From Oikopleura dioica (taxonomy: Eukaryota > Chordata > Appendicularia > Copelata > Oikopleuridae): a DNA stretch of 64,000 bases. This document shows, in pieces, positions 31,451 through 43,502 of the stretch (within the stretch, counting starts at the first letter, position 1; every line of letters starts with the position of its first letter). The stretch spans positions 1,240,001 through 1,304,000 of the forward strand of contig OU015570.1 in assembly GCA_907165135.1 (NCBI GenBank). The letters are read 5' to 3'. The notes below the pieces were generated by a model that made no database searches, had not been told where the DNA came from, and was given only the letters and a program-made list of their open reading frames with translations. The translations under genes were made by a program, and so were the position numbers.

Positions 31451-31985
31451 CAGCAGAAACAAGCAGTACCCGAAGAAGCGACAGCAAGTGCAGCACCAAC
31501 CACTAGGACTCATAGAGTACTAGTGGACTAGAGAGACCCCCCAGAGATTCTTCTCCTTTATAAATTTATATTTTCAGTTATTATTAGACAATTGCAAGTT
31601 TCTTTTTGTTACGTAACGGATCGTTCGATGGGTACAAAATTTCGAAAGAAAGGTGTGCATTCCTGCCCCCTCTGCATTTTCTGTCACTTATTTTGTGAAC
31701 ATTGACCCTGACTCTCAGGCGTTTATCTTCTCATGAGAAGACTTCCAGATTGTGGGCGAAGACCTGTTGTATTTTATTTTTCTTTTCTCGTCAACGCGTG
31801 TTTCAGGTTCCGCCACGGTCTCAGCTAATCAGAAAAAACTCGGAACCTACCTTCGCTTCATAAATGGGAGGGCGCAGCGCTTAATCAACTCATTTTTAAT
31901 TAACTTTCAACTTTTTCCAAGAAACACTTTCTTTCGATTTTATAGAGATGGGTTTTCCGGTCGATGTTCCTATGGACCATAGGCT

Positions 31986-33485
31986 ATGGTAAGAAAAGAT
32001 GCTCTAACTTGGCCTCTATCAGTCATTTCAGCCAAGTACGATGGAAGATTTAGTAGCAGGGATCAATATGTTGATTGCAAAAGATGCTTCGCCAGAAGTT
32101 ATGGTCCAGTACTTTCAGAATTACAAGAATGATGATTGGAAGAAATATGCAATGTGGGATCCTTACAGGTAGTTTTCGATCGATTACAGTACTGCAAACA
32201 GCTCTGAAAGGGTTCAATTTACAAATTTATTGGCGTTCTGCCTTATAAAATCCATCAAAAAAGGCATATTTTTGAAGATAAATATGACTTTGTTGAGTTG
32301 AAATCTCAAAATTAAACTTCAAACTCAAAGAATTCTAGATACACTCGAAATTTAATCGAAGAAGTCGACGGAAAATACTCATTGATCCTCCTCTGCTGGC
32401 CCGAATCCAACGCCAGCGCCATCCACGACCACCCAAACTCCGACTGCATCATGAAGTGCCTCTCTGGAACTGTCAAAGAAACCCGCTTCGCCTGGCCAGA
32501 AAAGAAGAAAACGAAAATGACGGAAACTGGCTACACTGTAGGAACAGAGGGAGATGTTATTCACATAAATGGTGAGTTGAATTCTGGATCAGACTGGACC
32601 ACAAGGGGCCTGGAGGGATCACCTGACCAAGTTAACAATTTCCACTTTGGAGGTGGGGCAGGAGGCTCGGCTCGCAGCCTATTGCGTAATCGTAATAATG
32701 CAACATTATGCATTTCCGTGAGATAAACTCACATGGCCGAAAACATCACGTGGAAGCATAATCGCTACGGGGAAATTTGCGTCACAAATAACATTTTGGA
32801 ATAAAAACATCTTGCTCAATCATTTTTGATGGGTGGGGCGGATGAGTTCAAATCGACCTCATAATAATTTAGACGGAAGAAATAAATCATTAAAATAAAA
32901 TTACTCAAAAAGGGCGGGGCGTCACGTGTTGTCCAAAAATCAAAGATTGTTTCAGATGACCTGGGACTCCACCGCGTTGAAAATCCTTCATCTTCAGAAG
33001 GCGCTGTTACTCTCCACTTCTACTTTCCCTGCATTCATGAATGTCTTGTTTTCGACGAAGAAACTGGCAAGGCTCGACGAGTAAAGATGACCTACACTTC
33101 CATCCGAGGCGTCAAGCAGACTCCACAACAGAAGTTTCTCCCGTCGTCCTATGCCCATTTTTTTGAGGAATTGTCCAACTTTGTTAATTTGAACAACTGT
33201 CTGGTCAGCGATATTGGCAAGAGCGGAGCCAGTGGTGGTTTGTTCGCGGTGCTTCATCGCGCCGAAAACCCTCTCGCAGAAGCGGTTCGACGTTTCGTAC
33301 TTTCCTTTGAGAGTAAGAGAGTTCATCTGATTGAAATCTTTGAGAAGCTTCTTCTTTGCATCTGTCAGACAGTGTCGAATTGTTCCATTAAGATCAGCTC
33401 GAAGTTCGGTAGTTCTGGGCATCTTTTGAATCTCGCGAAGTTTTCTATAAATTCAATTATTAATCGTGTTTTTTTTTTATTTTGA
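31986..33485 (+). CDS. CDO1: cysteine dioxygenase, copy 1 (C-terminus frameshifted)
   Basis: Oxidises cysteine to cysteine sulfinate, the first step of taurine/sulfate formation, in the cytosol. Exons 31986-31988, 32032-32168, 32339-32571 and 32956-33485 join with GT-AG introns. The start ATG is the last three bases of exon 1. Iron ligands IHDHPNSD (two His) and GLHRVEN (third His) are present, as are the YRYTRN substrate Arg and the Cys (NSDC) and Tyr (HFYFP) of the Cys-Tyr cofactor. A T run before GAGGAATTG is one base shorter than in copy 2, which removes the normal stop and adds about 100 residues (300 instead of 194). Confidence 0.85.
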
Positions 33486-34059
33486 AGAATAAATTGGGGA
33501 CCCCCATTTGGGGTACCCAAAAAATTTTTTTTTATTGAAGAATAATTGGGGTACCCAAAAATTTTTTTTATTGAACAATAATTGGGTTACCCAAAAATTA
33601 TTTTAGAAGAATAAATTGGGGGTCCCAAAAATAGCGACTCACTTGAAGTATTTGGAGTCCTTGTATTCTTCGACGACCAGATCAACAAGCTTGTCGTAGG
33701 GCTCATCTGATTCGACTGGCTTGTCCAAAGTATCCAAACATGATTTCATTTGAGTGCAAACGTCTTCGATCGTGCTCTCGATTCTCTCAGATGCTCTGAG
33801 AACCGGACCTGAGAACGAAGCCCAAATCCAAGGAGTCATTGAGGTGACAAGAATTGCGAGCTGTTTGTCCTCTAGAAGATGTAGAAGTTCTGATCCCCTT
33901 TTGCTCTCAGGAAAATTGCGAAGAACGGCCAAAGTCACGTCCCTATAGAGCAAGAGCGCCTCTGCATTTGTCTTAGAACTTCCGATTCTCGATCCCATAT
34001 CTGTGCAAAACGGCTTCTTCGACGAGTTTTCTCCAAGCTTCTCATTTAAGTCATCAAGC
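32994..34059 (-). CDS. unidentified convergent gene, copy 1 (partial model)
   Basis: Two minus exons join: 33643-34059 (LDDLNEKLGENSSKKPF at its start, ASERIESTIEDVC, ending VVEEYKDSKYF) and 33444 onward (KLREIQKMPRTTELRADLNG, then HREQTTTGSALANIADQTVV). GT-AG borders and phases agree. Mostly helical; I do not recognise the family. A first exon may start at MSRKLTETEDA (ATG near 34299) but the phase does not fit simply. In this copy the frame runs on through the antisense of the dioxygenase last exon to 32994; in copy 2 it stops sooner. Confidence 0.6.
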
Positions 34060-34566
34060 CTAAAAGAAACCATAAGAAAACGAAAAAAATTTACATGTAA
34101 CAACTGCAATGAGTACCGGAAATCCCTAGATTTTAGCATCGAACCACTTGGTTTTGTCACCTTATGCACAAAGGTTCGAACCTAACATGGGGCGCAATGT
34201 CAAGAGAGTCCGAACGCATGGAAGGAAGGCTAGTTCAGCCGCCGCGCTCGGCGCATAATTTCCCACTGCGTCCTCAGTTTCAGTCAGTTTTCGAGACATT
34301 TCAGAGGAAATAGGGCTCCCCCGGTTTTCAAACTTACATATGTTCTCAAGAGAGGTCCTTTCTTGAACATATATAAAAATCAGAATTTAAAAAGGTCGGT
34401 TAGGGCTTCAAAAGTCAGAGAAACCATTTTTTTGGCCGCGCTTGCCTCACAAAGCACTACCGCGCCGCCACCAAGACTCCATCAACGGGACATTTGAAAG
34501 CCTTCTAGTTCCTCCCCGGTCTTCAAAATTTAACAGACTTAAGAAAAATGTCTGTTCTTTGACATA

Positions 34567-34983
34567 CAGTTTTTTTCCTCTTTTGTGGACCCCAAGTTTG
34601 TGGACATTTTTTCCATTTTAAGGCCTTTAAGTGGGACACTTTATAAAAGATGCTGTTCCAAGTTTGTGGACATTTTTTCGCGGAAAGAAATAAAAAAGAC
34701 AATTTTTTTTGTGGTGAGATTAATTCTAGCTAATCAAGATCGAGTTGTTCATTGTTTACGAAAAAAAAAGAAAATTAAAGGTTGAACTAGAGACAAAGGG
34801 GCCTTTGTCAGTCTTTCAGGAGCATAAATGCAAAGTCTAGAAAACCATTCGGCGTACTCAAATCTCGAAAAAAAATTTTAATCGATTTCGATGGGACATT
34901 TTTTCGGAAGACGTTGCCCAAGTTTGTGGACATTTTTCGAAAATTTTGGGACAAAAAATGTCCACAAAAGAGGAAAAGAACTG
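34567..34983. mobile_element. MITE, 417 bp, TA target (copy 1)
   Basis: Ends CAGTTTTTTTCCTCTTTTGT and its near complement, TA on both sides (34565-34566, 34984-34985). Inside, CCAAGTTTGTGGACATTTTT occurs three times. TA target and CAG ends fit a Tc1/mariner-pogo derivative. It has no ORF of its own. Confidence 0.75.
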
Positions 34984-36248
34984 TATCTGAAAATCAGAGA
35001 TACAGAAGGTTGGTTGGATACATAGAGAGCAGGTTTTACCTGAATTTTCTAGAAAACTACACGTTTTTGATCAAAATTTAAGTTTTTGAGGTCAATTTAT
35101 GAACAAGCGTCATCTTTTTTCATATATTCAGAGGTTTTTCACTGAAATCCTTTCAAATTACGCGAAATAGATTGCCCGGTTCACTTCCGGTTCACCTCTA
35201 AATCATTGCTATAAGTGTACATCCATTCATATACCTTACAAGAGCATAACTGAGCTAATGCTCACTTGAAACAGCGCCACCTGGTGCATGCTCTCGCGCC
35301 CCACCTAGTGTCAGCTCTCGAGCGCCACCTAGTTGACACTCAGGAATAGCTCTCTAGTGACCTCTAGTGGTGGCTCAGTTGCGCCACCTATGGTGAGCAC
35401 AAAGCTTGAGATCTCATCCTGATTCATCAGTGACTGAGGATCGACTTCATTCGATGAAGGTCCTGGAACATTCTGGACACCCTTAATCACTATGACTCAC
35501 GATTACGAAGGATGACATCATTTGGAGAATCTACTCGAATATTCCATCACTGTTCTAAGAAGCTTGAAGATTCATCTATCCCGATCAAGGAGCTTCTCGA
35601 CTGTTCTTATTTTCCCTTTTCTGTACTATATAAAGCGTGCACCTTGCTGTTAGTTCATTATTATAATTCAGTAGAATAAAACCGACAAAAAACAACTTGA
35701 CTCTCTTTTATCCAGCAGAAACAAGCAGTACCCGAAGAAGCGACAGCAAGTGCAGCACCAACCACTAGGACTCATAGAGTACTAGTGGACTAGAGAGACC
35801 CCCCAGAGATTCTTCTCCTTTATAAATTTATATTTTCAGTTATTATTAGACAATTGCAAGTTTCTTTTTGTTACGTAACGGATCGTTCGATGGGTACAAA
35901 ATTTCGAAAGAAAGGTGTGCATTCCTGCCCCCTCTGCATTTTCTGTCACTTATTTTGTGAACATTGACCCTGACTCTCAGGCGTTTATCTTCTCATGAGA
36001 AGACTTCCAGATTGTGGGCGAAGACCTGTTGTATTTTATTTTTCTTTTCTCGTCAACGCGTGTTTCAGGTTCCGCCACGGTCTCAGCTAATCAGAAAAAA
36101 ACTCGGAACCTACCTTCGCTTCATAAATGGGAGGGCGCAGCGCTTAATCAACTCATTTTTAATTAACTTTCAACTTTTTCCAAGAAACACTTTCTTTCGA
36201 TTTTATAGAGATGGGTTTTCCGGTCGATGTTCCTATGGACCATAGGCT

Positions 36249-37430
36249 ATGGTAAGAAAAGATGCTCTAACTTGGCCTCTATCAGTCATTTCAGCCAAGT
36301 ACGATGGAAGATTTAGTAGCAGGGATCAATATGTTGATTGCAAAAGATGCTTCGCCAGAAGTTATGGTCCAGTACTTTCAGAATTACAAGAATGATGATT
36401 GGAAGAAATATGCAATGTGGGATCCTTACAGGTAGTTTTCGATCGATTACAGTACTGCAAACAGCTCTGAAAGGGTTCAATTTACAAATTTATTGGCGTT
36501 CTGCCTTATAAAATCCATCAAAAAAGGCATATTTTTGAAGATAAATATGACTTTGTTGAGTTGAAATCTCAAAATTAAACTTCAAACTCAAAGAATTCTA
36601 GATACACTCGAAATTTAATCGAAGAAGTCGACGGAAAATACTCATTGATCCTCCTCTGCTGGCCCGAATCCAACGCCAGCGCCATCCACGACCACCCAAA
36701 CTCCGACTGCATCATGAAGTGCCTCTCTGGAACTGTCAAAGAAACCCGCTTCGCCTGGCCAGAAAAGAAGAAAACGAAAATGACGGAAACTGGCTACACT
36801 GTAGGAACAGAGGGAGATGTTATTCACATAAATGGTGAGTTGAATTCTGGATCAGACTGGACCACAAGGGGCCTGGAGGGATCACCTGACCAAGTTAACA
36901 ATTTCCACTTTGGAGGTGGGGCAGGAGGCTCGGCTCGCAGCCTATTGCGTAATCGTAATAATGCAACATTATGCATTTCCGTGAGATAAACTCACATGGC
37001 CGAAAACATCACGTGGAAGCATAATCGCTACGGGGAAATTTGCGTCACAAATAACATTTTGGAATAAAAACATCTTGCTCAATCATTTTTGATGGGTGGG
37101 GCGGATGAGTTCAAATCGACCTCATAATAATTTAGACGGAAGAAATAAATCATTAAAATAAAATTACTCAAAAAGGGCGGGGCGTCACGTGTTGTCCAAA
37201 AATCAAAGATTGTTTCAGATGACCTGGGACTCCACCGCGTTGAAAATCCTTCATCTTCAGAAGGCGCTGTTACTCTCCACTTCTACTTTCCCTGCATTCA
37301 TGAATGTCTTGTTTTCGACGAAGAAACTGGCAAGGCTCGACGAGTAAAGATGACCTACACTTCCATCCGAGGCGTCAAGCAGACTCCACAACAGAAGTTT
37401 CTCCCGTCGTCCTATGCCCATTTTTTTTGA
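36249..37430 (+). CDS. CDO1: cysteine dioxygenase, copy 2 (intact)
   Basis: Exons 36249-36251, 36295-36431, 36602-36834 and 37219-37430 give 194 residues, close to the family's about 200. All iron ligands and the Cys-Tyr pair seen in copy 1 are present. The stop TGA at 37428-37430 follows TPQQKFLPSSYAHFF. The extra T in the run before it, relative to copy 1, restores the expected end. The last 56 bp overlap the antisense gene's 3' coding end. An initiator ATG split from the rest by an intron is unusual but consistent in both copies. Confidence 0.92.
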
Positions 37431-38323
37431 GGAATTGTCCAACTTTGTTAATTTGAACAACTGTCTGGTCAGCGATATTGGCAAGAGCGGAGCCAGTGGT
37501 GGTTTGTTCGCGGTGCTTCATCGCGCCGAAAACCCTCTCGCAGAAGCGGTTCGACGTTTCGTACTTTCCTTTGAGAGTAAGAGAGTTCATCTGATTGAAA
37601 TCTTTGAGAAGCTTCTTCTTTGCATCTATCAGACAGTGTCGAATTGTTCCATTAAGATCAGCTCGAAGTTCGGTAGTTCTGGGCATCTTTTGAATCTCGC
37701 GAAGTTTTCTATAAATTCAATTATTAATCGTGTTTTTTTTTTATTTTGAAGAATAAATTGGGGACCCCCATTTGGGGTACCCAAAAAATTTTTTTTTATT
37801 GAAGAATAATTGGGGTACCCAAAAATTTTTTTTATTGAACAATAATTGGGTTACCCAAAAATTATTTTAGAAGAATAAATTGGGGGTCCCAAAAATAGCG
37901 ACTCACTTGAAGTATTTGGAGTCCTTGTATTCTTCGACGACCAGATCAACAAGCTTGTCGTAGGGCTCATCTGATTCGACTGGCTTGTCCAAAGTATCCA
38001 AACATGATTTCATTTGAGTGCAAACGTCTTCGATCGTGCTCTCGATTCTCTCAGATGCTCTGAGAACCGGACCTGAGAACGAAGCCCAAATCCAAGGAGT
38101 CATTGAGGTGACAAGAATTGCGAGCTGTTTGTCCTCTAGAAGATGTAGAAGTTCTGATCCCCTTTTGCTCTCAGGAAAATTGCGAAGAACGGCCAAAGTC
38201 ACGTCCCTATAGAGCAAGAGCGCCTCTGCATTTGTCTTAGAACTTCCGATTCTCGATCCCATATCTGTGCAAAACGGCTTCTTCGACGAGTTTTCTCCAA
38301 GCTTCTCATTTAAGTCATCAAGC
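37375..38323 (-). CDS. unidentified convergent gene, copy 2 (partial model)
   Basis: Exons 37907-38323 and 37375-37708, as in copy 1. Here the frame ends QFLKKNGHRTTGETSVVESA at 37375, overlapping the dioxygenase stop by 56 bp tail-to-tail. This shorter end is more credible than the copy 1 version, which reads deep into antisense coding sequence. Family unknown. Confidence 0.6.
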
Positions 38324-38829
38324 CTAAAAGAAACCATAAGAAAACGAAAAAAAATTTACATGTAACAACTGCAATGAGTACCGGAAATCCCTAGATTTTA
38401 GCATCGAACCACTTGGTTTTGTCACCTTATGCACAAAGGTTCGAACCTAACATGGGGCGCAATGTCAAGAGAGTCCGAACGCATGGAAGGAAGGCTAGTT
38501 CAGCCGCCGCGCTCGGCGCATAATTTCCCACTGCGTCCTCAGTTTCAGTCAGTTTTCGAGACATTTCAGAGGAAATAGGGCTCCCCGGTTTTCAAACTTA
38601 CATATGTTCTCAAGAGAGGTCCTTTCTTGAACATATATAAAAATCAGAATTTAAAAAGGTCGGTTAGGGCTTCAAAAGTCAGAGAAACCATTTTTTGGCC
38701 GCGCTTGCCTCACAAAGCACTACCGCGCCGCCACCAAGACTCCATCAACGGGACATTTGAAAGCCTTCTAGTTCCTCCCCGGTCTTCAAAATTTAACAGA
38801 CTTAAGAAAAATGTCTGTTCTTTGACATA

Positions 38830-39237
38830 CAGTTTTTTCCTCTTTTGTGGACCCCAAGTTTGTGGACATTTTTTCCATTTTAAGGCCTTTAAGTGGGACA
38901 CTTTATAAAAGATGCTGTTCCAAGTTTGTGGACATTTTTTCGCGGAAAGAAATAAAAAGACAATTTTTTGTGGTGAGATTAATTCTAGCTAATCAAGATC
39001 GAGTTGTTCATTGTTTACGAAAAAAAGAAAATTAAAGGTTGAACTAGAGACAAAGGGGCCTTTGTCAGTCTTTCAGGAGCATAAATGCAAAGTCTAGAAA
39101 ACCATTCGGCGTACTCAAATCTCGAAAAAATTTTAATCGATTTCGATGGGACATTTTTCGGAAGACGTTGCCCAAGTTTGTGGACATTTTTCGAAAATTT
39201 TGGGACAAAAAATGTCCACAAAAGAGGAAAAGAACTG
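38830..39237. mobile_element. MITE, TA target (copy 2)
   Basis: Copy of 34567-34983 inside the duplicated unit, about 408 bp after several homopolymer contractions. Because it is at the same place in both units it predates the duplication. Confidence 0.75.
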
Positions 39238-39429
39238 TATCTGAAAATCAGAGATACAGAAGGTTGGTTGGATACATAGAGAGCAGGTTTTACCTGAATT
39301 TTCTAGAAAACTACACGTTTTTGATCAAAATTTAAGTTTTTGAGGTCAATTTATGAACAAGCGTCATCTTTTTCATATATTCAGAGGTTTTTCACTGAAA
39401 TCCTTTCAAATTACGCGAAATAGATTGCC

Positions 39430-40445
39430 ATCATTTTGGGCGTGAAGCGCCTCGCCGCGCGCCGTTTCTCCGTGAGAATCCCTAATTATTGGTTTATTTC
39501 TATTGTAAAAATTTTTGTCTGTGAATTTTTCTAAACTCCGCAAATTTTTCCTCATCTCTACTGAATCCTCTTCTGTCGGATCATTTTCTACAAGTATGAA
39601 TTTCTTATCATCAGAAAATTCTTTTAAAAGTGATTTTTCATATTGTTTCCGGTCAAGAATCACAATGACCGAATCCTTATCCCCAAGTACGAAAACTATG
39701 TCCTGATTGTTTTTTAGGAAATTTTTGATTTCCTTATTTGAACTATCTTGACCGAAACAGCAAGAAAGTTTTTCATGAAAAACAGAAATTTTGGATTTCA
39801 AATGAAATCGTGATAATGGTGTGAGAGCTTTAAAATCATCGTTCTTCTCTAAATGTTGTATTAAAGAATAAATTCACTTAGTAAATTCAGAGAATGACGA
39901 CTCCCACCTGATGGTGCACGCCAACCTCTTTCGAGAATTGAAACAATGTTTTGAGGTATAGTTTTCTTTGAAAAATTTTTTATTTCAAATTTAAGTGGTC
40001 CTTTAGATGAATTAAATTTCTTTAATTTTTCTAATTTAAATTCCGCTTAAAATCTCTATCTTCATCTCTTATTCTAGCGCGATTTACTTGATCAATAATT
40101 ATTTTGATTCTCTCTCTTTCACACGAGAAACCTTGATTTTCAAAAAATTTCGAAAGATTTTCATAAAATATTATCCGCTTCTCTTCAACCTTTTTAGAAC
40201 ATTTTTCTAATTCTCTTAAAAGTATTTTATGTCTCTCTCTATTAATCCTAGATTTTCCCCAATTACAAAATTTTATAACTGATGCTGGAACTCTAATAAA
40301 AGTAGGCTTTAAATCATTTTCTGCACAGTCGCTTACGAATTCATGTGCTTTTCTGGCCCTATGCAGTCGACTTGCATGGTTTTCCTAGTTTCTCAAAAGT
40401 TGACGTCGTGTTCCTTAAATCGCGTGATTGATAAATGACATCGTG
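39430..40445 (-). mobile_element. Penelope-like element, 5' fragment
   Basis: The minus frame 39406-39801 includes NNQDIVFVLGDKDSVIVILD and YEKSLLKEFSDD, the region just before the RT of PLEs (compare ADKENKILLFDKSKYFD in the PLE at 1895). Upstream, decayed frames to 40380 continue in PLE style. The RT and GIY-YIG are absent. 40445-40480 carries the GCAATAAACTCC tail shared with the PLE at 15.1 kb. Confidence 0.6.
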
Positions 40446-40479
40446 TAGATAAATGTAGGAGTTTATTGCAATTTGCTGA

Positions 40480-40944
40480 ATGGCACTTTTTTCACACTTT
40501 GGTGCCGATTTACGCCATCTTCTGGTGAAGTTAGACTTTTCGTGTAAGCAGATAAAATGTTCCTTACACTTAGTTTAATAGATTTAGAGGGTTAAAAGAG
40601 GCTTTTTCGGACCTTAAATTTTCAAGCGCGTGGCCTATCTATAATATATTTAATATAATATTTTTTTAAAGTTTAAAATTTTTTCTTTTTTCTTTTTTTT
40701 TACCCTTCATTCGTGTGTGGTCTTTTGTTTTTTATTGTAAAAATTCTTATTCTTTTGCACCATCAACTAGACAAAACATCACCAAAATAGTTTTTATTTA
40801 GTTCCGCCATTGCTTTGGTCAAAAGTGGGAAAGCGGTGAGGACATTTTCGGCTAAGACAACAGCGCCAAGGGGCGGCCAAAAGATGTCACAGGGGGTAGA
40901 GACATCTTTTTTTTCCCGGGCAATGCTTTACTTTCATCGGTATA
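40480..40944. other. AT-rich stretch, nothing clear
   Basis: Long T/A runs at 40640-40740. Plus frames at 40815-41295 lack motifs. Confidence 0.35.
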
Positions 40945-41022
40945 ACGGCATCCTGAAAAGTAGGGCACGGCGGGGTACTGGGCGAGCGAGGCGCGCCGCG
41001 CCAATTTCATTTTCTACCCTTA
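40945..41022 (-). repeat. GC-rich dispersed repeat (inverted copy)
   Basis: Inverted match to 13321-13398, including CGAGCGAGGCGCGCCGCGCC. Confidence 0.7.
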
Positions 41023-41365
41023 AGAGGCATCCATATTCAAAAGGAGAAAAAAAAGCAATTGAAAAAACAATTAATTTTTCCAGAAGTCATTTCCGGTTCC
41101 CTCCTTAAAAAACTATTCGGGTATTCAGAATACCGTATTCTCCTTTTGCCGGAAAAAAACCCCGAAATCGCGGCACTCGAACGGTCATATCCAAAACGAT
41201 TTAGAAATGTCCTTTTTACGTCTATTAATAGGTTTTATAAAAGGGTTCTTTTTTTTCATTTTTGGTCATTGGAGAGAATTATGTTGTTTTATTGATCCTT
41301 CTTTATGATTCATAGACTATGAACAAATGCAAAGGATTTATCAATCATTTATTTTGATAAGAGTA

Positions 41366-41425
41366 ATTGGTACTGGGAGTACCAAATTGGTACTGGTTGT
41401 ACCAATTGGTACTGGGAGTCCCCGG
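41366..41425. repeat. palindrome cluster TTGGTACTGGGAGTACCAA
   Basis: Three consecutive variants of the palindrome within 60 bp. Only one cluster was found here; GCGGCTTCGC lies at about 41560. Confidence 0.6.
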
Positions 41426-41429
41426 TAGC

Positions 41430-42145
41430 CGAATTTTTGCCAACTTCTTACTCTTGCAAAAAATATTAAAATCTGAGCACAAGCAAGAAACATATCATTA
41501 ATTCTTGCTTGGATCGCAGTGAGTCAGTTGTAAAATTTTTACAGAGTGTGAAGGAATGCGGCTTCGCACATCGAATCCCACTATGGGTAGCGACACGATA
41601 AAGTGACGTACCCACTAGAGGCTTAGTAAGATTTATCTAGACAAGTTTTTATTAAAGCATCCAATCCTAAAGAATTCAGTTGATTTAAGGCGCGATTGAC
41701 CATCAAATCCTCCAAGGACCCATAATCGATTTTTGTATGTCATTGCAACAACACCAGAGCGTCTTGTTTGCATTGGTTGAATCTTAAAAAAATTTTAGTC
41801 TTTAGCGATAAATATTACGATAGCGTCTTTCTCTAAGTAAAAAAAGATAATAACATTTTCAAACGGAAGGCTCTTGGGGTAAGGGTCAGCTCGAATAACA
41901 ACCAGTTTAATCCCCTAAAAGAGTGATCGAGGTCGAAATTGAAAGCTAAGAAGTAAGATCTATTGAGCTCTCGCTTCGAGACTACAACGAAAATCTAGAA
42001 CCTCCGATTGCCGCCAAAATGACCATTTTAGGTAAGTTAGCGATCTCTGACGAAAAGCTTTGTAAAAAATTTTTTTGAAATTCGAAATTTCGGCAAATAT
42101 AGAAAAGTCAAAATTTTTTGTACCACAAGTAAAATAAGGGTGTAA
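41430..42145. other. unassigned repeat-like sequence
   Basis: No gene. The sequence drifts through AT-rich text. Confidence 0.3.
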
Positions 42146-42149
42146 CTAA

Positions 42150-42196
42150 CGTGGTTTTCCATCTTAAGAGCGCACAACATAAGAGCGTGTATACTT
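42150..42196 (+). repeat. pogo-like TIR remnant
   Basis: ACGTGGTTTTCCATCTTAAG then AGCGCACAACATAAGAGCG resembles the TIR of the pogo-like copies at 19547 and 20618. No partner end or transposase nearby. Confidence 0.5.
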
Positions 42197-42545
42197 GTGC
42201 TAGCTTGTTTATTTAGTAAAAGAAAGAATAGTAGAATGAGTTGCAGATAGGATATGCTAAGGGTCCACGCTCAATAATTGTTGTAATAAACAACCGTTTT
42301 CACCCTTTTTCCAAAAAAATTATTAAAGTTGAGAAATAATGAGGCCGCAAAGTAAGCAAAAATGCAAAATCACCCAAGATCGCGCGTTTTTTAAAATAAA
42401 AAATTGTAAAAATAAGTTATTTTGTATTGTTAATTCGAAAATAAAATCCTTGTTTTGGAGGATGGCCTAAATTTTACGAAATCGACAATTTTTCGGGGGG
42501 TCTAAATTTTTAATTTTTCAAAAAAACTCAACCGATTTATAAATA

Positions 42546-42640
42546 TACAGTTAACTCGCACAATTTGGCCCCGCACAATTCGGCCCTTTTTTTGAATTCC
42601 GCTAAAACGTTTGAAACTCGCACAATTTGGCCCCCCTGCC
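42546..42640 (+). repeat. second DNA-transposon-end-like repeat (CTCGCACAATTTGGCC)
   Basis: CTCGCACAATTTGGCCCC occurs twice about 65 bp apart with GCACAATTCGGCCC between, the style of pogo/Tigger ends. No other end found. Confidence 0.4.
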
Positions 42641-43265
42641 CTCTTCATCAAACTAAAAATAGAACAAAAGTTTTATTTTATAGATATTTATTGTTTCAAA
42701 AAAGACAGAATTGAAGACTGCTTTGTTTTCTTCTGGGTTTTGATTAACTGACAGTTAATCAACCGGGGCTTAAGGGATCCCCCCCTGATTTGGCCAACTT
42801 TGAGGTCGAACTACTTTTTTTGGGCTTAGCTATCTTAGAAGTGAGGAGATTTTTTTAAAGCCCATTTCTTCATAAGCAATCACTTGTATGGAAATCTAAT
42901 TTAAAAAGGCGAATCATCTCTAAAAATAGCCGTTAAGGCATTGATAGTCGCGAAAACCCTAGTTTTGGGCCATTTTCAAAATCGACTTTTTTCCCTCTGA
43001 TATATTTCCCCGATCTTAATCTTAAAACCTTCCTTGTGCCCGAAACTACAATCTCTCGTACAGGCATCTGATTATGTCAAGGATTGAAGATTTTTTCTTT
43101 ACGAAAACTTTATCGACTTATTTTGGCCACTTTATATGCTCTGTAGCGCCTCTTAGTGGCTAAATATTGCATCGAAACTATTTTTTCCTGATTCAACTTC
43201 GTCTTAGCTATCTATAGAGCCCTCATTCATATGAATCTGTCGACTTTGAAAAGTCAAAAATTTCG
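42641..43265. other. no recognised feature
   Basis: Short frames only, no motif or clear repeat. Confidence 0.3.
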
Positions 43266-43289
43266 CGAATTTTTCGGGGACGCTCGTGT

Positions 43290-43502
43290 ACCAAAATTTT
43301 TTGGTATTCGAATAAATTAAATATTCAAAAATTGGTATTCGAATACCATAATTTTTTTACCAGACTGTATTTCTTCCTTCAAAAAACAACTAAACTACTC
43401 CCAAAGGTTCCTACAAGACAGGCGCGGAGCGCATAGGGTCTCTTTAGGTACATCAAATTTGGACTTTTTGAGGAAATTTGGTATTCGAATACCAATTTTG
43501 GT
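43290..43502. mobile_element. palindrome-cluster element (TTGGTATTCGAATACCAA)
   Basis: The palindrome occurs at about 43302 (half), 43335 and 43480. The centre contains CAGGCGCGGAGCGCATAGGG, matched at 57110 in a different palindrome element (CAGGCGCGGAGCGCATAAAG). No target duplication resolved. Confidence 0.5.

Larger units (their letters stand above)
30914..35176. repeat. tandem duplication, unit 1 (4.26 kb)
   Basis: This segment repeats as 35176-39429 with very few differences, mostly in homopolymer lengths. The unit carries an LTR-like TATA segment, a cysteine dioxygenase gene, an opposing gene and a MITE. The junction is at TAGATTGCC/CGGTTCAC. Confidence 0.95.
35176..39429. repeat. tandem duplication, unit 2 (4.25 kb)
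   Basis: Second copy of 30914-35176. Differences seen: homopolymer runs near 36100, 37428, 38590-39130, and a C/T change near 37628. The right boundary at 39429 abuts a PLE fragment. Confidence 0.95.

Noticed and set aside
36249-36251. Start of cysteine dioxygenase at the earlier ATG (MGFPVD, 36211)
   Set aside because: That frame is out of phase with exon 2 after splicing; the ATG ending exon 1 (36249-36251) gives the in-phase protein of normal length.
16937-39486. Shared 16-mer TAGGGATTCTCACGGA at 16933 (plus) and 39470 (minus) as a transposon end
   Set aside because: Similarity stops after about 17 bp and the two sites lie in PLE fragments in opposite sense; could be chance or a short shared insertion junction.
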